This document shows, one piece after another, positions 8,132 through 16,600 of a stretch of DNA of 64,000 nucleotides. Under the pieces are notes generated by a model. The model was not told the DNA's origin. It made no database searches and saw only the letters and a list, made by a program, of their open reading frames with translations. The DNA is from Nocardioides acrostichi. GTDB taxonomy: Bacteria > Actinomycetota > Actinomycetes > Propionibacteriales > Nocardioidaceae. Positions within the stretch are counted from its first letter, which is position 1; every line of letters starts with the position of its first letter. Location: NCBI RefSeq assembly GCF_015319165.1, contig NZ_JADIVZ010000017.1, positions 1-64,000 of the forward strand, in the 5' to 3' direction. The position numbers and the translations under genes were made by a program.

Positions 8132-9499
8132 ATGACCGGGCCATCGCGCCGTCCCAGACTCCGCCATAGCCACCCCGACGCCGGCCATCGAGCCACCGAC
8201 CGTGCGATCGTGCGGCTCGCCGTGCCGGCGTTCCTGGCCCTCGTCGCCGAGCCCTTGTTCCTGCTGGGCGACGCCGCCGTCGTCGGGCACCTCGGCACCG
8301 CTGAGCTGGCCGGACTCGGGCTGGCCTCCGTCGTGCTCCAGACGATCGTCGGACTCTGCGTCTTCCTCGCCTACGGCACCACCGCGGGCGTGGCCCGCAG
8401 GCTCGGTGCGGGCGATCGCGCCGGTGCTCTGGCTCTCGGTCTCGACGGCGCATGGCTCGCCGTGATCATCGGCGTCGTCGCCACCGGCCTGGGCCAACTG
8501 CTCACCACACCGGTGCTCTCGCTGCTGGACGTACCGGCCGCGACCCTCGACCACGCCACCACCTACCTGCGCATCGCCCTGCTCGGCGTCACCCCCCTGC
8601 TCGTCATGCTCGCCACCACCGGCGTGCTGCGCGGTCTCCAAGACACCCGCAGCCCGCTGCTGGTGGCCGTGATCGGCAACCTCGCCAACCTGGGACTCAA
8701 CGTCGTGCTCGTCTTCGGTCTCGGGCTCGGGATCGCCGGCTCGGCACTCGGCTCCGTGCTCGCCCAACTCGGCAGCGCCGCCGCCCTGCTCGTCGTCGTG
8801 GTACGCGGAGCCCGTCGCGAGGGCGCTCGCCTCCGGCCCGACGCGGACGGCGTCCGCCAGGCCGCGCGCGCCGGCGTCCCGCTCGTCGTGCGCACCCTCA
8901 CCCTGCGCGCCGCCCTGCTCGCCACCACGGTGGCCGTCACGGCCGGCAGCGCGGTCGGGAGCACCGACGTCGATCTCGCGACGCACCAACTCGCCATGAC
9001 GCTGTGGGGGTTCTTGGCCTTCGCCCTCGACGCTCTCGCCATCGCCGGCCAAGCGCTGACCGGGCGCAGTCTCGGGGCCGGTGACCTCGAGCAGACCCGG
9101 GCCCTGACCCGCCGTCTCGTGCGGTGGGGTTGGCTCGGCGGCCTCGTGGCCGGAGTCGCGCTCGCCGCGGCCAGTCCGCTGCTCGGGCCGTTGTTCACCT
9201 CCGACCCCGACGTGCACCGGCGGCTGGTCCCCGTGCTCGTCATCGCCGCCCTCGGCCAGCCGGTCGCGGGGGTCGTCTTCGTGCTCGACGGCGTGCTCAT
9301 CGGCGCCGGCGACGGCCGCTACCTCGCCTGGGCCGGAACCCTCTGCCTGGTCCTCTACCTGCCCCTGCTCGGCTGGGGAGCCAGCGCCGGCGGCCTGCTC
9401 GGCACCTGGGTCGCGTTCGCGGCCGGGTTCATGGGCGCCCGCTGGGCGGTGCTGGTCCGGCGAGAGCGCGGCACCGCGTGGCTGGTGACCGGGGCGTGA
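8132..9499 (+). CDS. MATE-family multidrug/drug-sodium antiporter
   Basis: A 455-residue polytopic inner-membrane protein of the multi-antimicrobial extrusion family (DinF-like branch), expected to export cationic or other compounds using a Na+ or H+ gradient. After a short charged N-terminus, about 12 hydrophobic segments form two pseudo-symmetric halves. The family signature PAFLALVAEPLFLLGDAAVV is in the first helix, GVLRGLQDTRSPL in the loop after helix 4, and QALTGRSLGAGD in the second half. Start ATG 8132 has AAAGG about 10 bases upstream. The substrate cannot be inferred from context. It is a stand-alone gene, divergent from dnaB. Confidence 0.88.
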   Translation: MTGPSRRPRLRHSHPDAGHRATDRAIVRLAVPAFLALVAEPLFLLGDAAVVGHLGTAELAGLGLASVVLQTIVGLCVFLAYGTTAGVARRLGAGDRAGALALGLDGAWLAVIIGVVATGLGQLLTTPVLSLLDVPAATLDHATTYLRIALLGVTPLLVMLATTGVLRGLQDTRSPLLVAVIGNLANLGLNVVLVFGLGLGIAGSALGSVLAQLGSAAALLVVVVRGARREGARLRPDADGVRQAARAGVPLVVRTLTLRAALLATTVAVTAGSAVGSTDVDLATHQLAMTLWGFLAFALDALAIAGQALTGRSLGAGDLEQTRALTRRLVRWGWLGGLVAGVALAAASPLLGPLFTSDPDVHRRLVPVLVIAALGQPVAGVVFVLDGVLIGAGDGRYLAWAGTLCLVLYLPLLGWGASAGGLLGTWVAFAAGFMGARWAVLVRRERGTAWLVTGA

Positions 9500-9525
9500 A
9501 CGAGGTCACTGCGAGCGGTGCTGCG

Positions 9526-9537
9526 TAGGTTGGCCCC
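9526..9537 (+). promoter_or_regulatory. leaderless-type promoter -10 (TAGGTT)
   Basis: TAGGTT at 9526-9531 is followed by six bases and then the ATG at 9538, with no ribosome site. The spacing places the transcription start at or beside the A of ATG. Confidence 0.4.
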
Positions 9538-10107
9538 ATGCCACCCCTGCAGCTGGTCGCCCTGGGCCTGGCGGTCATCACCCTGGTCGCCCCCGCCCAC
9601 GGGTACGACCTGCTGCCCGACCCGGTCGGCTGGGTGCTCGTGCTGGTCGGCCTGCGCCGGCTGCCGGCCTCCGACGCCGTGCGCCGCACGCTCCTGACGA
9701 CGGCGCTGATCGCCCTGGTGGTGGCCGGCATCGTGTGGATCCCCTCGGTGCACGCCCGCGTCGACGGCGCCGACCCCTCGATCTCGTGGGCGCTCAGCCT
9801 GCCCCAGCTGGCCGTGCTCGCACTGCTCGGCCGGCACCTGCGCGCGGTCTCGGGCGAGGCTGGTGACCGCCGGGCCTCGGCGTGGTGGGCGACCTTGACG
9901 TCGCTCGTCGTCGCCGCGGCCCTGCTCCCGGTCGTCGTGCTCGGTGCCGGCGTCGGCCGGCTCACGACCGTGACCGCAGCCGTGGCCGCGCTGAGCCTCC
10001 TCGGCACGATCCTGCTCTGCTTCGCCCATGGGCAGCGCCCCTGGGCGATGCCACCCGCTCCGGTCGAGATCGACGGTTCGGCCACGAAAGGCCGCGCGGA
10101 TTCGTAG
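9538..10107 (+). CDS. conserved hypothetical multi-spanning membrane protein
   Basis: A 189-residue protein with about five hydrophobic helices (LQLVALGLAVITLVA, GWVLVLVGLRRL, LLTTALIALVVAGIVW, a central PQLAVLALL and ATLTSLVVAAALLPVVV) and a short polar tail. There is no catalytic motif. The YDLLPDPVGWVLVLVGL segment is typical of an uncharacterised actinobacterial integral-membrane family. The gene lacks a Shine-Dalgarno site and its -10-like TAGGTT sits six bases before ATG, so it is probably translated from a leaderless mRNA. Function unknown. Confidence 0.65.
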   Translation: MPPLQLVALGLAVITLVAPAHGYDLLPDPVGWVLVLVGLRRLPASDAVRRTLLTTALIALVVAGIVWIPSVHARVDGADPSISWALSLPQLAVLALLGRHLRAVSGEAGDRRASAWWATLTSLVVAAALLPVVVLGAGVGRLTTVTAAVAALSLLGTILLCFAHGQRPWAMPPAPVEIDGSATKGRADS

Positions 10108-10188
10108 CCTGGCCACTCGGCGCTCGTTGGATGACTCGGCACCACCCGGCTGCCGTCGTCGTCCGCACTCCCCCCGCCGAGGCCCTTG

Positions 10189-11385
10189 ATGCGTGTTCCT
10201 TCCCCGTTCCGCCGCACTCCCGCGAAGCCGCTGACGTGCGCCCTGGCCGCCTCGGTCGTGGCCGGAGCGCTGCTCCCGGTCGCCTTTGGCACCAGCGCCC
10301 ACGCCGCGGACGCCTGCACCACCGAGGTCGCGCCGACCAACCAGCTCGGCGTCCGCTCGGGGGCTCCGTGTGACGACCAGTCGCCTCCGGAGACCACGAT
10401 CACCGCTCAGCCGCAGGTGAGCGCGGCCGGCTACGCCTCCACGCACACGCTGACCTTCGACTTCACCGGCGCCTACACCGACGCCGACACCGACCCCATC
10501 GTCTTCCAGTGCCAGTTCTTCCAGGGCACCGCGCCCACCGACTGGAGCGACTGCACCAGCCCCGTGACCTACGACGAGTCCGACGGCGTCAAGGACACCA
10601 CCGACACCCCCTTCACGTTCCGCGTCCGGGCCATCGACCGCGCCGACCACCAGATCGACGCCACCGCAGCCGGCCCGTTGGGCCCGACCCTGCAGCCGGG
10701 GGCGGCCACCGACCTGCCCGACCTCGACGAGAGTCCCGCGCAGGCCCAGGTCTTCGTCGACACGACGGCTCCGCAGACCTACATCTTCGGCACGCCCAGC
10801 GACCTGGAGTCGCCCCAGCGGCCGATGACCACCACCAACAGCCCGACCCTCCAGCTCGCCGCCTCCGAGCGCTCGGTGGCCCTGGCCTGCACGGTCAACG
10901 ACCGGAGCGTTCCGTGCTCGACCGGCAAGCAGACCTTCCGGCGGTTGGCGCCCGGCGAGACGACGATCACCGCCCAGGCCACCGACCGCGCCGACAACGT
11001 CGGCAACATCGCGCAGACCACGTTCTGGGTGCCCGCCGACATCACGGTCTCCGACCAGCCGAAGTGGACGACCTACAAGAAGGGCGGGTACTTCGGCCGC
11101 ACGCTCGCACGCACCACCCGACGAGGCGCCACGCTGTCGTTCGAGGGCACCGATGTGCGCGAGGTCCGACTGCTCGCCACCACCGGCCCCGGACAGGGTC
11201 TGCTGAAGTACAAGACGCCCGGCATGAAGTGGTGGAAGAAGATCCCCCTCGGCGGGAAGACCCTGGAGCGTAAGGACGTCGTGCTGGTGCGGGGCACCCA
11301 CGCCAACTCCTTCACCGGGGCCTTCCGGCTCAAGACGTTCCGCGGCGGCAGGCCGGTGAGTCTCGACGCGATCATGATGCGCTGA
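10189..11385 (+). CDS. secreted protein with Ig-like/cadherin-like repeats, unknown function
   Basis: A 398-residue export protein. The N-terminus has a basic stretch, a hydrophobic core (CALAASVVAGALLPVAFG) and an AHA-A cleavage site, so a Sec signal peptide of about 38 residues. The mature part has two modules with the DTTAPQTYI/SPPETTITAQP style of bacterial Ig-like domains (roughly residues 58-180 and 185-285), with paired Cys (FQCQF...DCTS; LACTVN...PCSTG). A C-terminal basic beta-rich domain follows (WTTYKKGGYFGRTLARTTRR). No membrane anchor or sortase motif is seen, so it is likely extracellular or wall-associated. ATG 10189 directly follows an in-frame TTG at 10186; I chose ATG. Confidence 0.7.
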   Translation: MRVPSPFRRTPAKPLTCALAASVVAGALLPVAFGTSAHAADACTTEVAPTNQLGVRSGAPCDDQSPPETTITAQPQVSAAGYASTHTLTFDFTGAYTDADTDPIVFQCQFFQGTAPTDWSDCTSPVTYDESDGVKDTTDTPFTFRVRAIDRADHQIDATAAGPLGPTLQPGAATDLPDLDESPAQAQVFVDTTAPQTYIFGTPSDLESPQRPMTTTNSPTLQLAASERSVALACTVNDRSVPCSTGKQTFRRLAPGETTITAQATDRADNVGNIAQTTFWVPADITVSDQPKWTTYKKGGYFGRTLARTTRRGATLSFEGTDVREVRLLATTGPGQGLLKYKTPGMKWWKKIPLGGKTLERKDVVLVRGTHANSFTGAFRLKTFRGGRPVSLDAIMMR

Positions 11386-11415
11386 GCGCGTCGGCCAGCA
11401 GATCAGCCGGAACGG

Positions 11416-11460
11416 CAGCGGGGCCGGACCCCTCCGTGTGGGAGGGATCCGGCCCCGCTG
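11416..11460. terminator. bidirectional hairpin terminator
   Basis: CAGCGGGGCCGGACCCCTCC and a near-perfect complement ending GGCCCCGCTG form a very strong stem of about 18 bp with a 5-7 base loop. It lies between the stop of the secreted protein (+) and the stop of rplI (-), so it probably ends both transcripts. There is no T-tract on the plus side. Confidence 0.75.
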
Positions 11461-11490
11461 TCGTCATCGGGTCGTGCCGGTGGGCCGAGG

Positions 11491-11937
11491 TCAGCCCTTG
11501 ACGACGTTGAGCGCGACGGTGGCGCTCACCTCGTCGTGCAGGCGCACGGTGACCTGGTGGGCACCGAGGGACCGGATCGGGTTGCTGATCGCGATCGTGC
11601 GCTTGTCGATGGTCTCGCCGCTGGTCTCGGCGACCGCGCCGGCGATCTCCGCCGGCGTGACCGAGCCGAAGAGGCGTCCGCTCTCGCCGGCCTTGACCGT
11701 GACGTTGACCGTGCCCTGCTCGAGGGCGGTCTTGATCTGCTCGGCGTGCGCGAGATCGCGCACCGAGCGGGCCGAGCGAGCCGAGCGGATCGACTCGACG
11801 GTCTTCTCGGCGCCGCGGGTCCAGCGGATCGCCACGCCCCGCGGGACGAGGTAGTTACGGCCGTAGCCGTCCTTCACCTCGACGATGTCGCCGGGGCCAC
11901 CGAGTCCGGTGACCTCCTGGGTCAGGATGAGCTTCAT
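11491..11937 (-). CDS. rplI: 50S ribosomal protein L9
   Basis: L9 binds 23S rRNA at the base of the L1 stalk and limits frameshifting. The 148-residue length is typical. The N-terminal domain has the signature MKLILTQEVTGLGGPGDIVEVKDGYGRNYLVPRGVA; the long connecting helix (WTRGAEKTVESIRSARS) leads to the C-terminal domain (ESGRLFGSVTPAEIAGAV). It is the last gene of the rpsF-ssb-rpsR-rplI cluster, 14 bases after rpsR, with AGGAGGAGT upstream of ATG. Confidence 0.97.
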   Translation of the reverse strand: MKLILTQEVTGLGGPGDIVEVKDGYGRNYLVPRGVAIRWTRGAEKTVESIRSARSARSVRDLAHAEQIKTALEQGTVNVTVKAGESGRLFGSVTPAEIAGAVAETSGETIDKRTIAISNPIRSLGAHQVTVRLHDEVSATVALNVVKG

Positions 11938-11951
11938 GGTGCGACTCCTCC

Positions 11952-12188
11952 TCAGCGACCGGTCGAGGTGTAGGGCAGCAGAGCCACCTCACGGGCGTTC
12001 TTGACGGCGATGGCCACGTCGCGCTGGTGCTGGACGCAGTTGCCGGTCACCCGCCGAGCGCGGATCTTGCCGCGGTCGGAGATGAACTTGCGGAGCAGGG
12101 TGGTGTCCTTGTAGTCGACACTGCCCGACTTCTCCTTGCAGAACTGGCAAACCTTCTTCTTGGGCTTGCGCATCACTGCCTTGGCCAT
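11952..12188 (-). CDS. rpsR: 30S ribosomal protein S18
   Basis: S18 pairs with S6 on the 30S platform. The protein has 78 residues with the family core SVDYKDTTLLRKFISDRGKI and RARRVTGNCVQHQRDVAIAV. Cysteines in CQFC and GNC show it is the cysteine-containing form; some actinobacteria also carry a zinc-independent paralogue, not seen here. AGAGGAAGC precedes the ATG. It follows ssb by 116 bases in the same direction. Confidence 0.97.
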   Translation of the reverse strand: MAKAVMRKPKKKVCQFCKEKSGSVDYKDTTLLRKFISDRGKIRARRVTGNCVQHQRDVAIAVKNAREVALLPYTSTGR

Positions 12189-12304
12189 TGTGGTGCTTCC
12201 TCTCGTGAAGCCCGTTCCGGAGTGGCTACCGGATCGGAATGGTTGGGGTGTGGATGGATGGGTTGATCGATGCGATCAGGGAGCGTGAGCGCTCAGGCGG
12301 GAGA

Positions 12305-12892
12305 TCAGAACGGGGGCTCGTCGCCCACGCCCGGGGCACCCCAGGGGTCGCCGCCGGAGGGACGAGACGAACCGCCCCCCTGGCCACCCCCCTGGCCGCC
12401 GCCGGAGTCGCCCCAGCCGCCCTGACCACCGGAGCGTCCACCGCCCTGCTGGGGACCAGACGTCGCCCACGGGTCGTTCTGGGCGCTCCCGCCACCGCCA
12501 CCGCCGGAGTAACCGCCCCCGGAGCCCCGAGAGGCCTTGGTGACCTTGGCCGTGGCGTACTTCAGCGACGGGCCGACCTCTTCGACGTCGAGCTCCATGA
12601 CGGTGCGGCGCTCGCCCTCGCGGGTCTCGTACGAGCGGCTCTTGAGCCGACCCTGCACGACGACGCGGGCTCCCTTGGTGAGGGACTCCGCGACGTTCTC
12701 GGCCGCCTGCCGCCAGATCGAGCACGAGAGGAAGAGGGCTTCGCCGTCCTCCCACTCGTTGGTCTGGCGGTTGAAGGTGCGCGGCGTCGAGGCGATCCGG
12801 AAGTTCGCCACGGCCGCACCCGACGGGGTGAAGCGCAGCTCCGGGTCGTCGACGAGGTTGCCGACCACCGTGATGACGGTCTCGCCTGCCAT
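12305..12892 (-). CDS. ssb: single-stranded DNA-binding protein SSB
   Basis: SSB coats single-stranded DNA and recruits partners at the fork. The 195-residue protein has the OB fold in residues 1-115 (TVITVVGNLVDDPELRFTPS, FLSCSIWRQAAENVAESLTKG, RVVVQGRLKSRSYETREGE), a Gly/Gln-rich linker with several GGGQGGG-like runs, and the acidic tip GDEPPF that binds partner proteins. Start ATG 12892 follows AGGGAGACCCC. It lies between rpsF and rpsR, as is usual in bacteria, so SSB is co-expressed with S6 and S18. Confidence 0.97.
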   Translation of the reverse strand: MAGETVITVVGNLVDDPELRFTPSGAAVANFRIASTPRTFNRQTNEWEDGEALFLSCSIWRQAAENVAESLTKGARVVVQGRLKSRSYETREGERRTVMELDVEEVGPSLKYATAKVTKASRGSGGGYSGGGGGGSAQNDPWATSGPQQGGGRSGGQGGWGDSGGGQGGGQGGGSSRPSGGDPWGAPGVGDEPPF

Positions 12893-13050
12893 GGGGTCTC
12901 CCTAGATGGTGATGTCAGTGGATCCGTGGGTTGGCCACCCTCGGTGGCCCCGGTCAACGCGTCGATCCTCGCAGGGATCTTCGAGCACCGGGAGGTGGTC
13001 GTCCACAGGTCCAGCGATCGATCGATCAGCCGGATCGTTGCGGTTCGGGC

Positions 13051-13341
13051 TCAGCGGAGCTCGGGCCGCAGGACCTTGGTGCGCAGGATCGCCTCGTTCA
13101 GGCCGAGCTGACGGTCGAACTCCTTGACCGTCGCGGGCTCGGCGGTGAGCGAGATGACCGCGTAGATGGCCTCGGTGTTCTTCTTGATCTCGTAGGCCAG
13201 GCGACGACGGCCCCACACGTCGAGGGACTCGACGGTGCCGCCGTCCTTGGTCACCACGCCGAGGTACTTCTCCAACGACGGATTGATCGTCCGCTCGTCG
13301 AGACTCGGGTCGAGGATGACCATCACTTCATAGGCACGCAC
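13051..13341 (-). CDS. rpsF: 30S ribosomal protein S6
   Basis: S6 forms the platform heterodimer with S18. The family begins MRAYEVMVILDP, so I start at GTG 13341 (VRAYEVMVILDPSLDE), preceded by AGGAGGTGGAG; this gives 96 residues. An in-frame start at 13377 would add 12 unrelated residues and include the ribosome site. KNTEAIYAVISLTAEPATVKEFDRQL and a lysine-poor C-terminus complete the fold. It is first in the cluster with ssb, rpsR and rplI. Confidence 0.96.
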   Translation of the reverse strand: MRAYEVMVILDPSLDERTINPSLEKYLGVVTKDGGTVESLDVWGRRRLAYEIKKNTEAIYAVISLTAEPATVKEFDRQLGLNEAILRTKVLRPELR

Positions 13342-13372
13342 AGCGGTCTCCACCTCCTCTGGACTGGAAACG

Positions 13373-13391
13373 GCCACGGTCTCTCCGTGGC
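13373..13391 (-). promoter_or_regulatory. hairpin in the rpsF mRNA leader
   Basis: GCCACGG-TCTCT-CCGTGGC forms a perfect 7-bp stem with a 5-base loop, about 30 bases upstream of the rpsF start codon. In several bacteria the S6-S18 complex binds a stem in this leader and represses the operon. Here no bulge with the known binding bases is obvious, so the regulatory role is a guess. Confidence 0.35.
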
Positions 13392-13494
13392 AGGAGGGCT
13401 TTGCGTAGTGTGCGCCGACCCATCGGTGGGCACGACGCGACAGGGCAGGCTACCAGCGCGGCGACCGGGCCGGCGATTTGTCGTCGACGCCTCC

Positions 13495-13507
13495 TAGGGT
13501 GGCGGGC
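13495..13507 (+). promoter_or_regulatory. leaderless-type promoter -10 (TAGGGT)
   Basis: TAGGGT at 13495-13500 is separated by seven bases from ATG 13508, and no ribosome site is present. It supports a leaderless transcript of the endonuclease IV gene and the choice of start. Confidence 0.45.
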
Positions 13508-14332
13508 ATGAGCAGCCAGACCCCCGCCGGCAGCGCGCCCCAGATCATGATCGGTGCCCACGTCGAGCAGACCGACCCGCTGGCCGAGGCGGCCCAGCGC
13601 GAGGCGCCGCTGGTGCAGTTCTTCCTCGGTGACCCGCAGGGCTACCGGGGCCCCGAGATCCGCTACGAGGGTGGGGCCGCGAAGCTGCGGGCCGACGCCG
13701 AGGCGGCCGGTGTCGCCCTGTACGTGCATGCGCCGTACATCGTCAACGTCGCCACGACCAACAACCGCATCCGCATCCCGAGTCGCAAGCTGCTCCAACA
13801 ACACATGGACGCCGCCGCCGAGATCGGCGCGCGAGGCCTGATCGTGCACGGCGGTCACGTCAACAAGGCCGACGACCCGGCGAAGGGCTTCGACAACTGG
13901 CGCAAGGCCATCGAGGCGACCGACCTCAAGATCCCGCTCCTGATCGAGAACACCGCCGGTGGCGACAACGCCATGGCTCGCCACCTCGAGCGCATCGAGC
14001 GGGTCTGGGAGGCGGTCGGCCGGGCCGAGGGTGCCGACCGGGTCGGGTTCTGCCTCGACACCTGCCACGCCCACGCGGGCGGCATCGAGCTGACCGACGT
14101 GGTGGCACGGATCCGCGCGATCACCGGGCGCATCGACCTCGTGCACTGCAACGACAGCCGCGACGAGTTCGACTCCGGCGCCGATCGGCACGCGAACTTC
14201 GGCGCGGGCCTCATCGAGCCCGACCTGCTGGCCCACGTGGTCCGTGAGGCCGCCGCGCCCGTGGTGTGCGAGACCCCGGGGCCCGCAGAGGCGCACGCCG
14301 CCGACTTCGCCTGGCTGCGCGAGCGGCTCTGA
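13508..14332 (+). CDS. nfo: endonuclease IV family AP endonuclease
   Basis: Endonuclease IV cuts 5' to abasic sites and trims blocked 3' ends in base-excision repair, with three zinc ions. The TIM-barrel protein has 274 residues, the usual length. All metal ligands can be placed: His in YVHAPY, His in VHGGH, Glu in LLIENTAGG, Asp and His in CLDTCHAHAGG, His in VHCND, Asp and His in DRHANFGAG, and Glu in VCETPG. I start at ATG 13508 because of the -10-like TAGGGT seven bases upstream; an upstream start at 13478 lacks any signal. It is followed 35 bases later by the FemAB gene. Confidence 0.9.
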   Translation: MSSQTPAGSAPQIMIGAHVEQTDPLAEAAQREAPLVQFFLGDPQGYRGPEIRYEGGAAKLRADAEAAGVALYVHAPYIVNVATTNNRIRIPSRKLLQQHMDAAAEIGARGLIVHGGHVNKADDPAKGFDNWRKAIEATDLKIPLLIENTAGGDNAMARHLERIERVWEAVGRAEGADRVGFCLDTCHAHAGGIELTDVVARIRAITGRIDLVHCNDSRDEFDSGADRHANFGAGLIEPDLLAHVVREAAAPVVCETPGPAEAHAADFAWLRERL

Positions 14333-14367
14333 TCGATCACCCCCACGGCGCCGGTAGCCTCCCGACT

Positions 14368-15534
14368 GTGTCTGCCAACGATCCCCTGACCGTCCGCGCG
14401 ATCGACGAGGCCGACCACCTGGCCTTCATCGCCACGCAGCCCTCGGCCAGCTTCCTGCAGACCCCGGCCTGGGGCCGGGTCAAGGCAGAGTGGCGCCGGG
14501 AGTCCCTCGGGTTCTTCGACGGGCCCGACCTCGTCGGCACCGCGCTGGTGCTCTACCGCCAGCTGCCGAAGCTCAAGCGCTTCCTCGCCTACGTGCCCGA
14601 GGGGCCGGTGCTCGACTGGAGCTCGGAGTGGGCGGGCTCGCAGTTGGCTCAGGCCCTGGTGCCGCTGGCCCGCCACTGCAAGGCGGCCGGCGCCTTCGGC
14701 GTCCGTATCGGCCCTCCTGTGGTCACGGCCCGCTGGAGCGCGCAGCAGGTCAAGGACGGCATCGCCGATGAGTCCGTCGCCCGGCTCACCGACCTCGCCC
14801 CCGACGAGCGCGGCCCCGCGGGGGCTCGCGTCGTGGCTCAACTGCGCGAGCTCGGCTGGCAGCAGCAGCTCACCGAGGGCGGCTTCTCCGCCGGCCAGCC
14901 GCAGTACAACTTCTGGGTTCGGCTCGCTGGCGACGACGGCGCGCCTCTCGACGAGGACGCCGTGCTGAAGACCATGAACCAGCAGTGGCGCCGCAACATC
15001 AAGAAGGCCGCCAAGGCGGGCGTCGAGGTCAGCGGCACGACCGGAGCCGACGAGGCGCTCGCGGTGCTGGAGGAGTTCCACGGCCTCTACGTGCACACCG
15101 CCGAGCGCGACCACTTCACCCCGCGCCCGCTCGGCTACTTCCGCACCATGGTCGAGGCGATGGCCGCCGAGGCTCCCGACCGGATCCGGCTCTACACCGC
15201 CCGGCACGAGGGCGACCTCGTGGCCGCGACCATCGCGGTGCGGGTCGGTCGGCACGCCTGGTACTCCTACGGCGCCTCCTCGACCGAGAAGCGCGATGTA
15301 CGCGGGTCGAACGCCGTGCAGTGGCAGATGATGCGCGACGCCCTCGCGGCGGGCGCGACCGTCTACGACCTGCGCGGCATCACCGACACCCTCGACGCCG
15401 ACGACCCTCACGTGGGGCTGATCCAGTTCAAGGTCGGCACCGGCGGCGAGGCGGTCGAGTACGCCGGCGAATGGGATCTGCCGCTGAACCGGGCGCTGTA
15501 CAAGGCGTTCTCGCTCTACATGGCCCGGCGTTGA
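14368..15534 (+). CDS. FemAB/FemX-type peptidoglycan bridge aminoacyltransferase
   Basis: FemABX proteins use aminoacyl-tRNA to add the first bridge amino acid to the lipid II peptide on the cytoplasmic face. This 388-residue protein has the two-GNAT layout: QTPAWGRVKAEWRRESLGFF in the first half and RDHFTPRPLGYFRTM, then LVAATIAVRVGRHAWYSYGASS and GSNAVQWQMMRDALAAGA in the second. TMNQQWRRNIKKAAKAGVEV is the conserved linker. Start GTG 14368 has TAGCCT seven bases upstream and no ribosome site. With the alanine-racemase-like gene 11 bases downstream it probably forms a cell-wall pair. In actinobacteria with LL-diaminopimelate the bridge residue is often Gly, which is my guess here. Confidence 0.85.
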   Translation: MSANDPLTVRAIDEADHLAFIATQPSASFLQTPAWGRVKAEWRRESLGFFDGPDLVGTALVLYRQLPKLKRFLAYVPEGPVLDWSSEWAGSQLAQALVPLARHCKAAGAFGVRIGPPVVTARWSAQQVKDGIADESVARLTDLAPDERGPAGARVVAQLRELGWQQQLTEGGFSAGQPQYNFWVRLAGDDGAPLDEDAVLKTMNQQWRRNIKKAAKAGVEVSGTTGADEALAVLEEFHGLYVHTAERDHFTPRPLGYFRTMVEAMAAEAPDRIRLYTARHEGDLVAATIAVRVGRHAWYSYGASSTEKRDVRGSNAVQWQMMRDALAAGATVYDLRGITDTLDADDPHVGLIQFKVGTGGEAVEYAGEWDLPLNRALYKAFSLYMARR

Positions 15535-15544
15535 GGGTTCTGCC

Positions 15545-16600
15545 ATGAGCCTCGTGCTGCACGTCGACGGCGACCGCTGGCGCAACCACCTGCGCGAGAC
15601 GCACGCCGCGTCACCGGGCCTGGTGCCGGTGGCCAAGGGCAACGGCTACGGTCTCTCGGTCGGTCGGCTGGCGCGGCGGGCCCAGTGGCTCGGCGTCGAC
15701 ACGCTGGCCGTGGGCACCTACCCCGAGCTGCCCGAGGTGGTGCAGCGCTTCGACGGCGACCTGCTGGTGCTCACTCCGTGGCGCGCGACCGACCCACCGC
15801 TCGCCGCCGCCGCCGAGCGCGTCGTGCACACCGTCTCGCGCGGCGACGACCTCGTGGTCCTCCTCGAGCGCAACCCGCGTGCGCGGTTCGTGCTCGAGCG
15901 CGCCACCTCGATGCTGCGCCACGGCATGACCGCACGCGAGCTCTGGGACGCCGCACGCGTCGTCCGCTCGACGCGCGGCGCTCGGTGCGAGGGCGTGGCA
16001 CTGCACCTGCCGCTGGGCCGGGGCGGCAACCTCGCCGAGGCGGAGCGACTGCTCACCGAGGTGGTGGGCGCCGACCTGCCCGGCGCCGCGAGGCGCACCG
16101 TATACGTCTCACACCTCTCTCGTGCCGAGCTCGGCACCCTCACCCAGCGGTGGCCCGACCTCGTCGTCCGGCCCCGCATCGGCACCTCGCTGTGGCTCGG
16201 CGACCGCGACGCCTTGCGGGTCAGCGCCGAGGTGCTCGACGCGCACGAGCTGCCGCGGGGCACCGCCTTCGGCTACCGGGGGCGCAGCTTCGCGCGCAGC
16301 GGACACCTGCTCGTCGTCTCCGGCGGCACCGCCCACGGCATCGGCCTCGAGGCACCCACCGGGGATCTCGGCGCCCGCGGCCGCGCCGCCACCCTCGCGC
16401 GGGGCGGTCTCGGGGCGCTGGGCCTGGTGCGCTCGCCGTTCTTCGTCGACGGTGCCCAGCGGCTCTTCGCCGAGCCGCCGCACATGCAGGCCTCCATGCT
16501 CTTCGTGCCCGCCGGTGACCGCGTGCCCGCGGTCGGCGACCGAGTCGACGTCCGGGTGCGCTACACGACCACGACCGCCGACCGCGTCGAGATCGACTGA
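15545..16600 (+). CDS. alanine-racemase-like PLP protein
   Basis: A 351-residue protein with the alanine racemase fold: an N-terminal PLP barrel with the Schiff-base Lys in VPVAKGNGYGLSVG (Lys31), RHGMT near 126, RPRIGTSLWLGD at the barrel end, and a C-terminal beta domain with RGTAFGYRGRSF, whose Tyr is in the place of the catalytic Tyr. Many positions differ from housekeeping Alr, such as KGNGYG for KADAYGHG, and HMQASM for the usual MDQ. It might racemise a different amino acid or act in peptidoglycan bridge chemistry with the FemAB gene just upstream. I cannot assign the substrate. Confidence 0.7.
   Translation: MSLVLHVDGDRWRNHLRETHAASPGLVPVAKGNGYGLSVGRLARRAQWLGVDTLAVGTYPELPEVVQRFDGDLLVLTPWRATDPPLAAAAERVVHTVSRGDDLVVLLERNPRARFVLERATSMLRHGMTARELWDAARVVRSTRGARCEGVALHLPLGRGGNLAEAERLLTEVVGADLPGAARRTVYVSHLSRAELGTLTQRWPDLVVRPRIGTSLWLGDRDALRVSAEVLDAHELPRGTAFGYRGRSFARSGHLLVVSGGTAHGIGLEAPTGDLGARGRAATLARGGLGALGLVRSPFFVDGAQRLFAEPPHMQASMLFVPAGDRVPAVGDRVDVRVRYTTTTADRVEID

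Noticed and set aside
4773..8135. Open frame of 1120 codons on the plus strand
   Set aside because: It is antisense to dnaB and its intein, with composition typical of reverse-strand shadows in GC-rich DNA (Val/Asp/Leu/His-rich), and no ribosome site or family resemblance.
13855..15642. 595-codon minus-strand frame opposite endonuclease IV and FemAB
   Set aside because: Both plus-strand proteins show complete family motifs; the opposite frame shows none.
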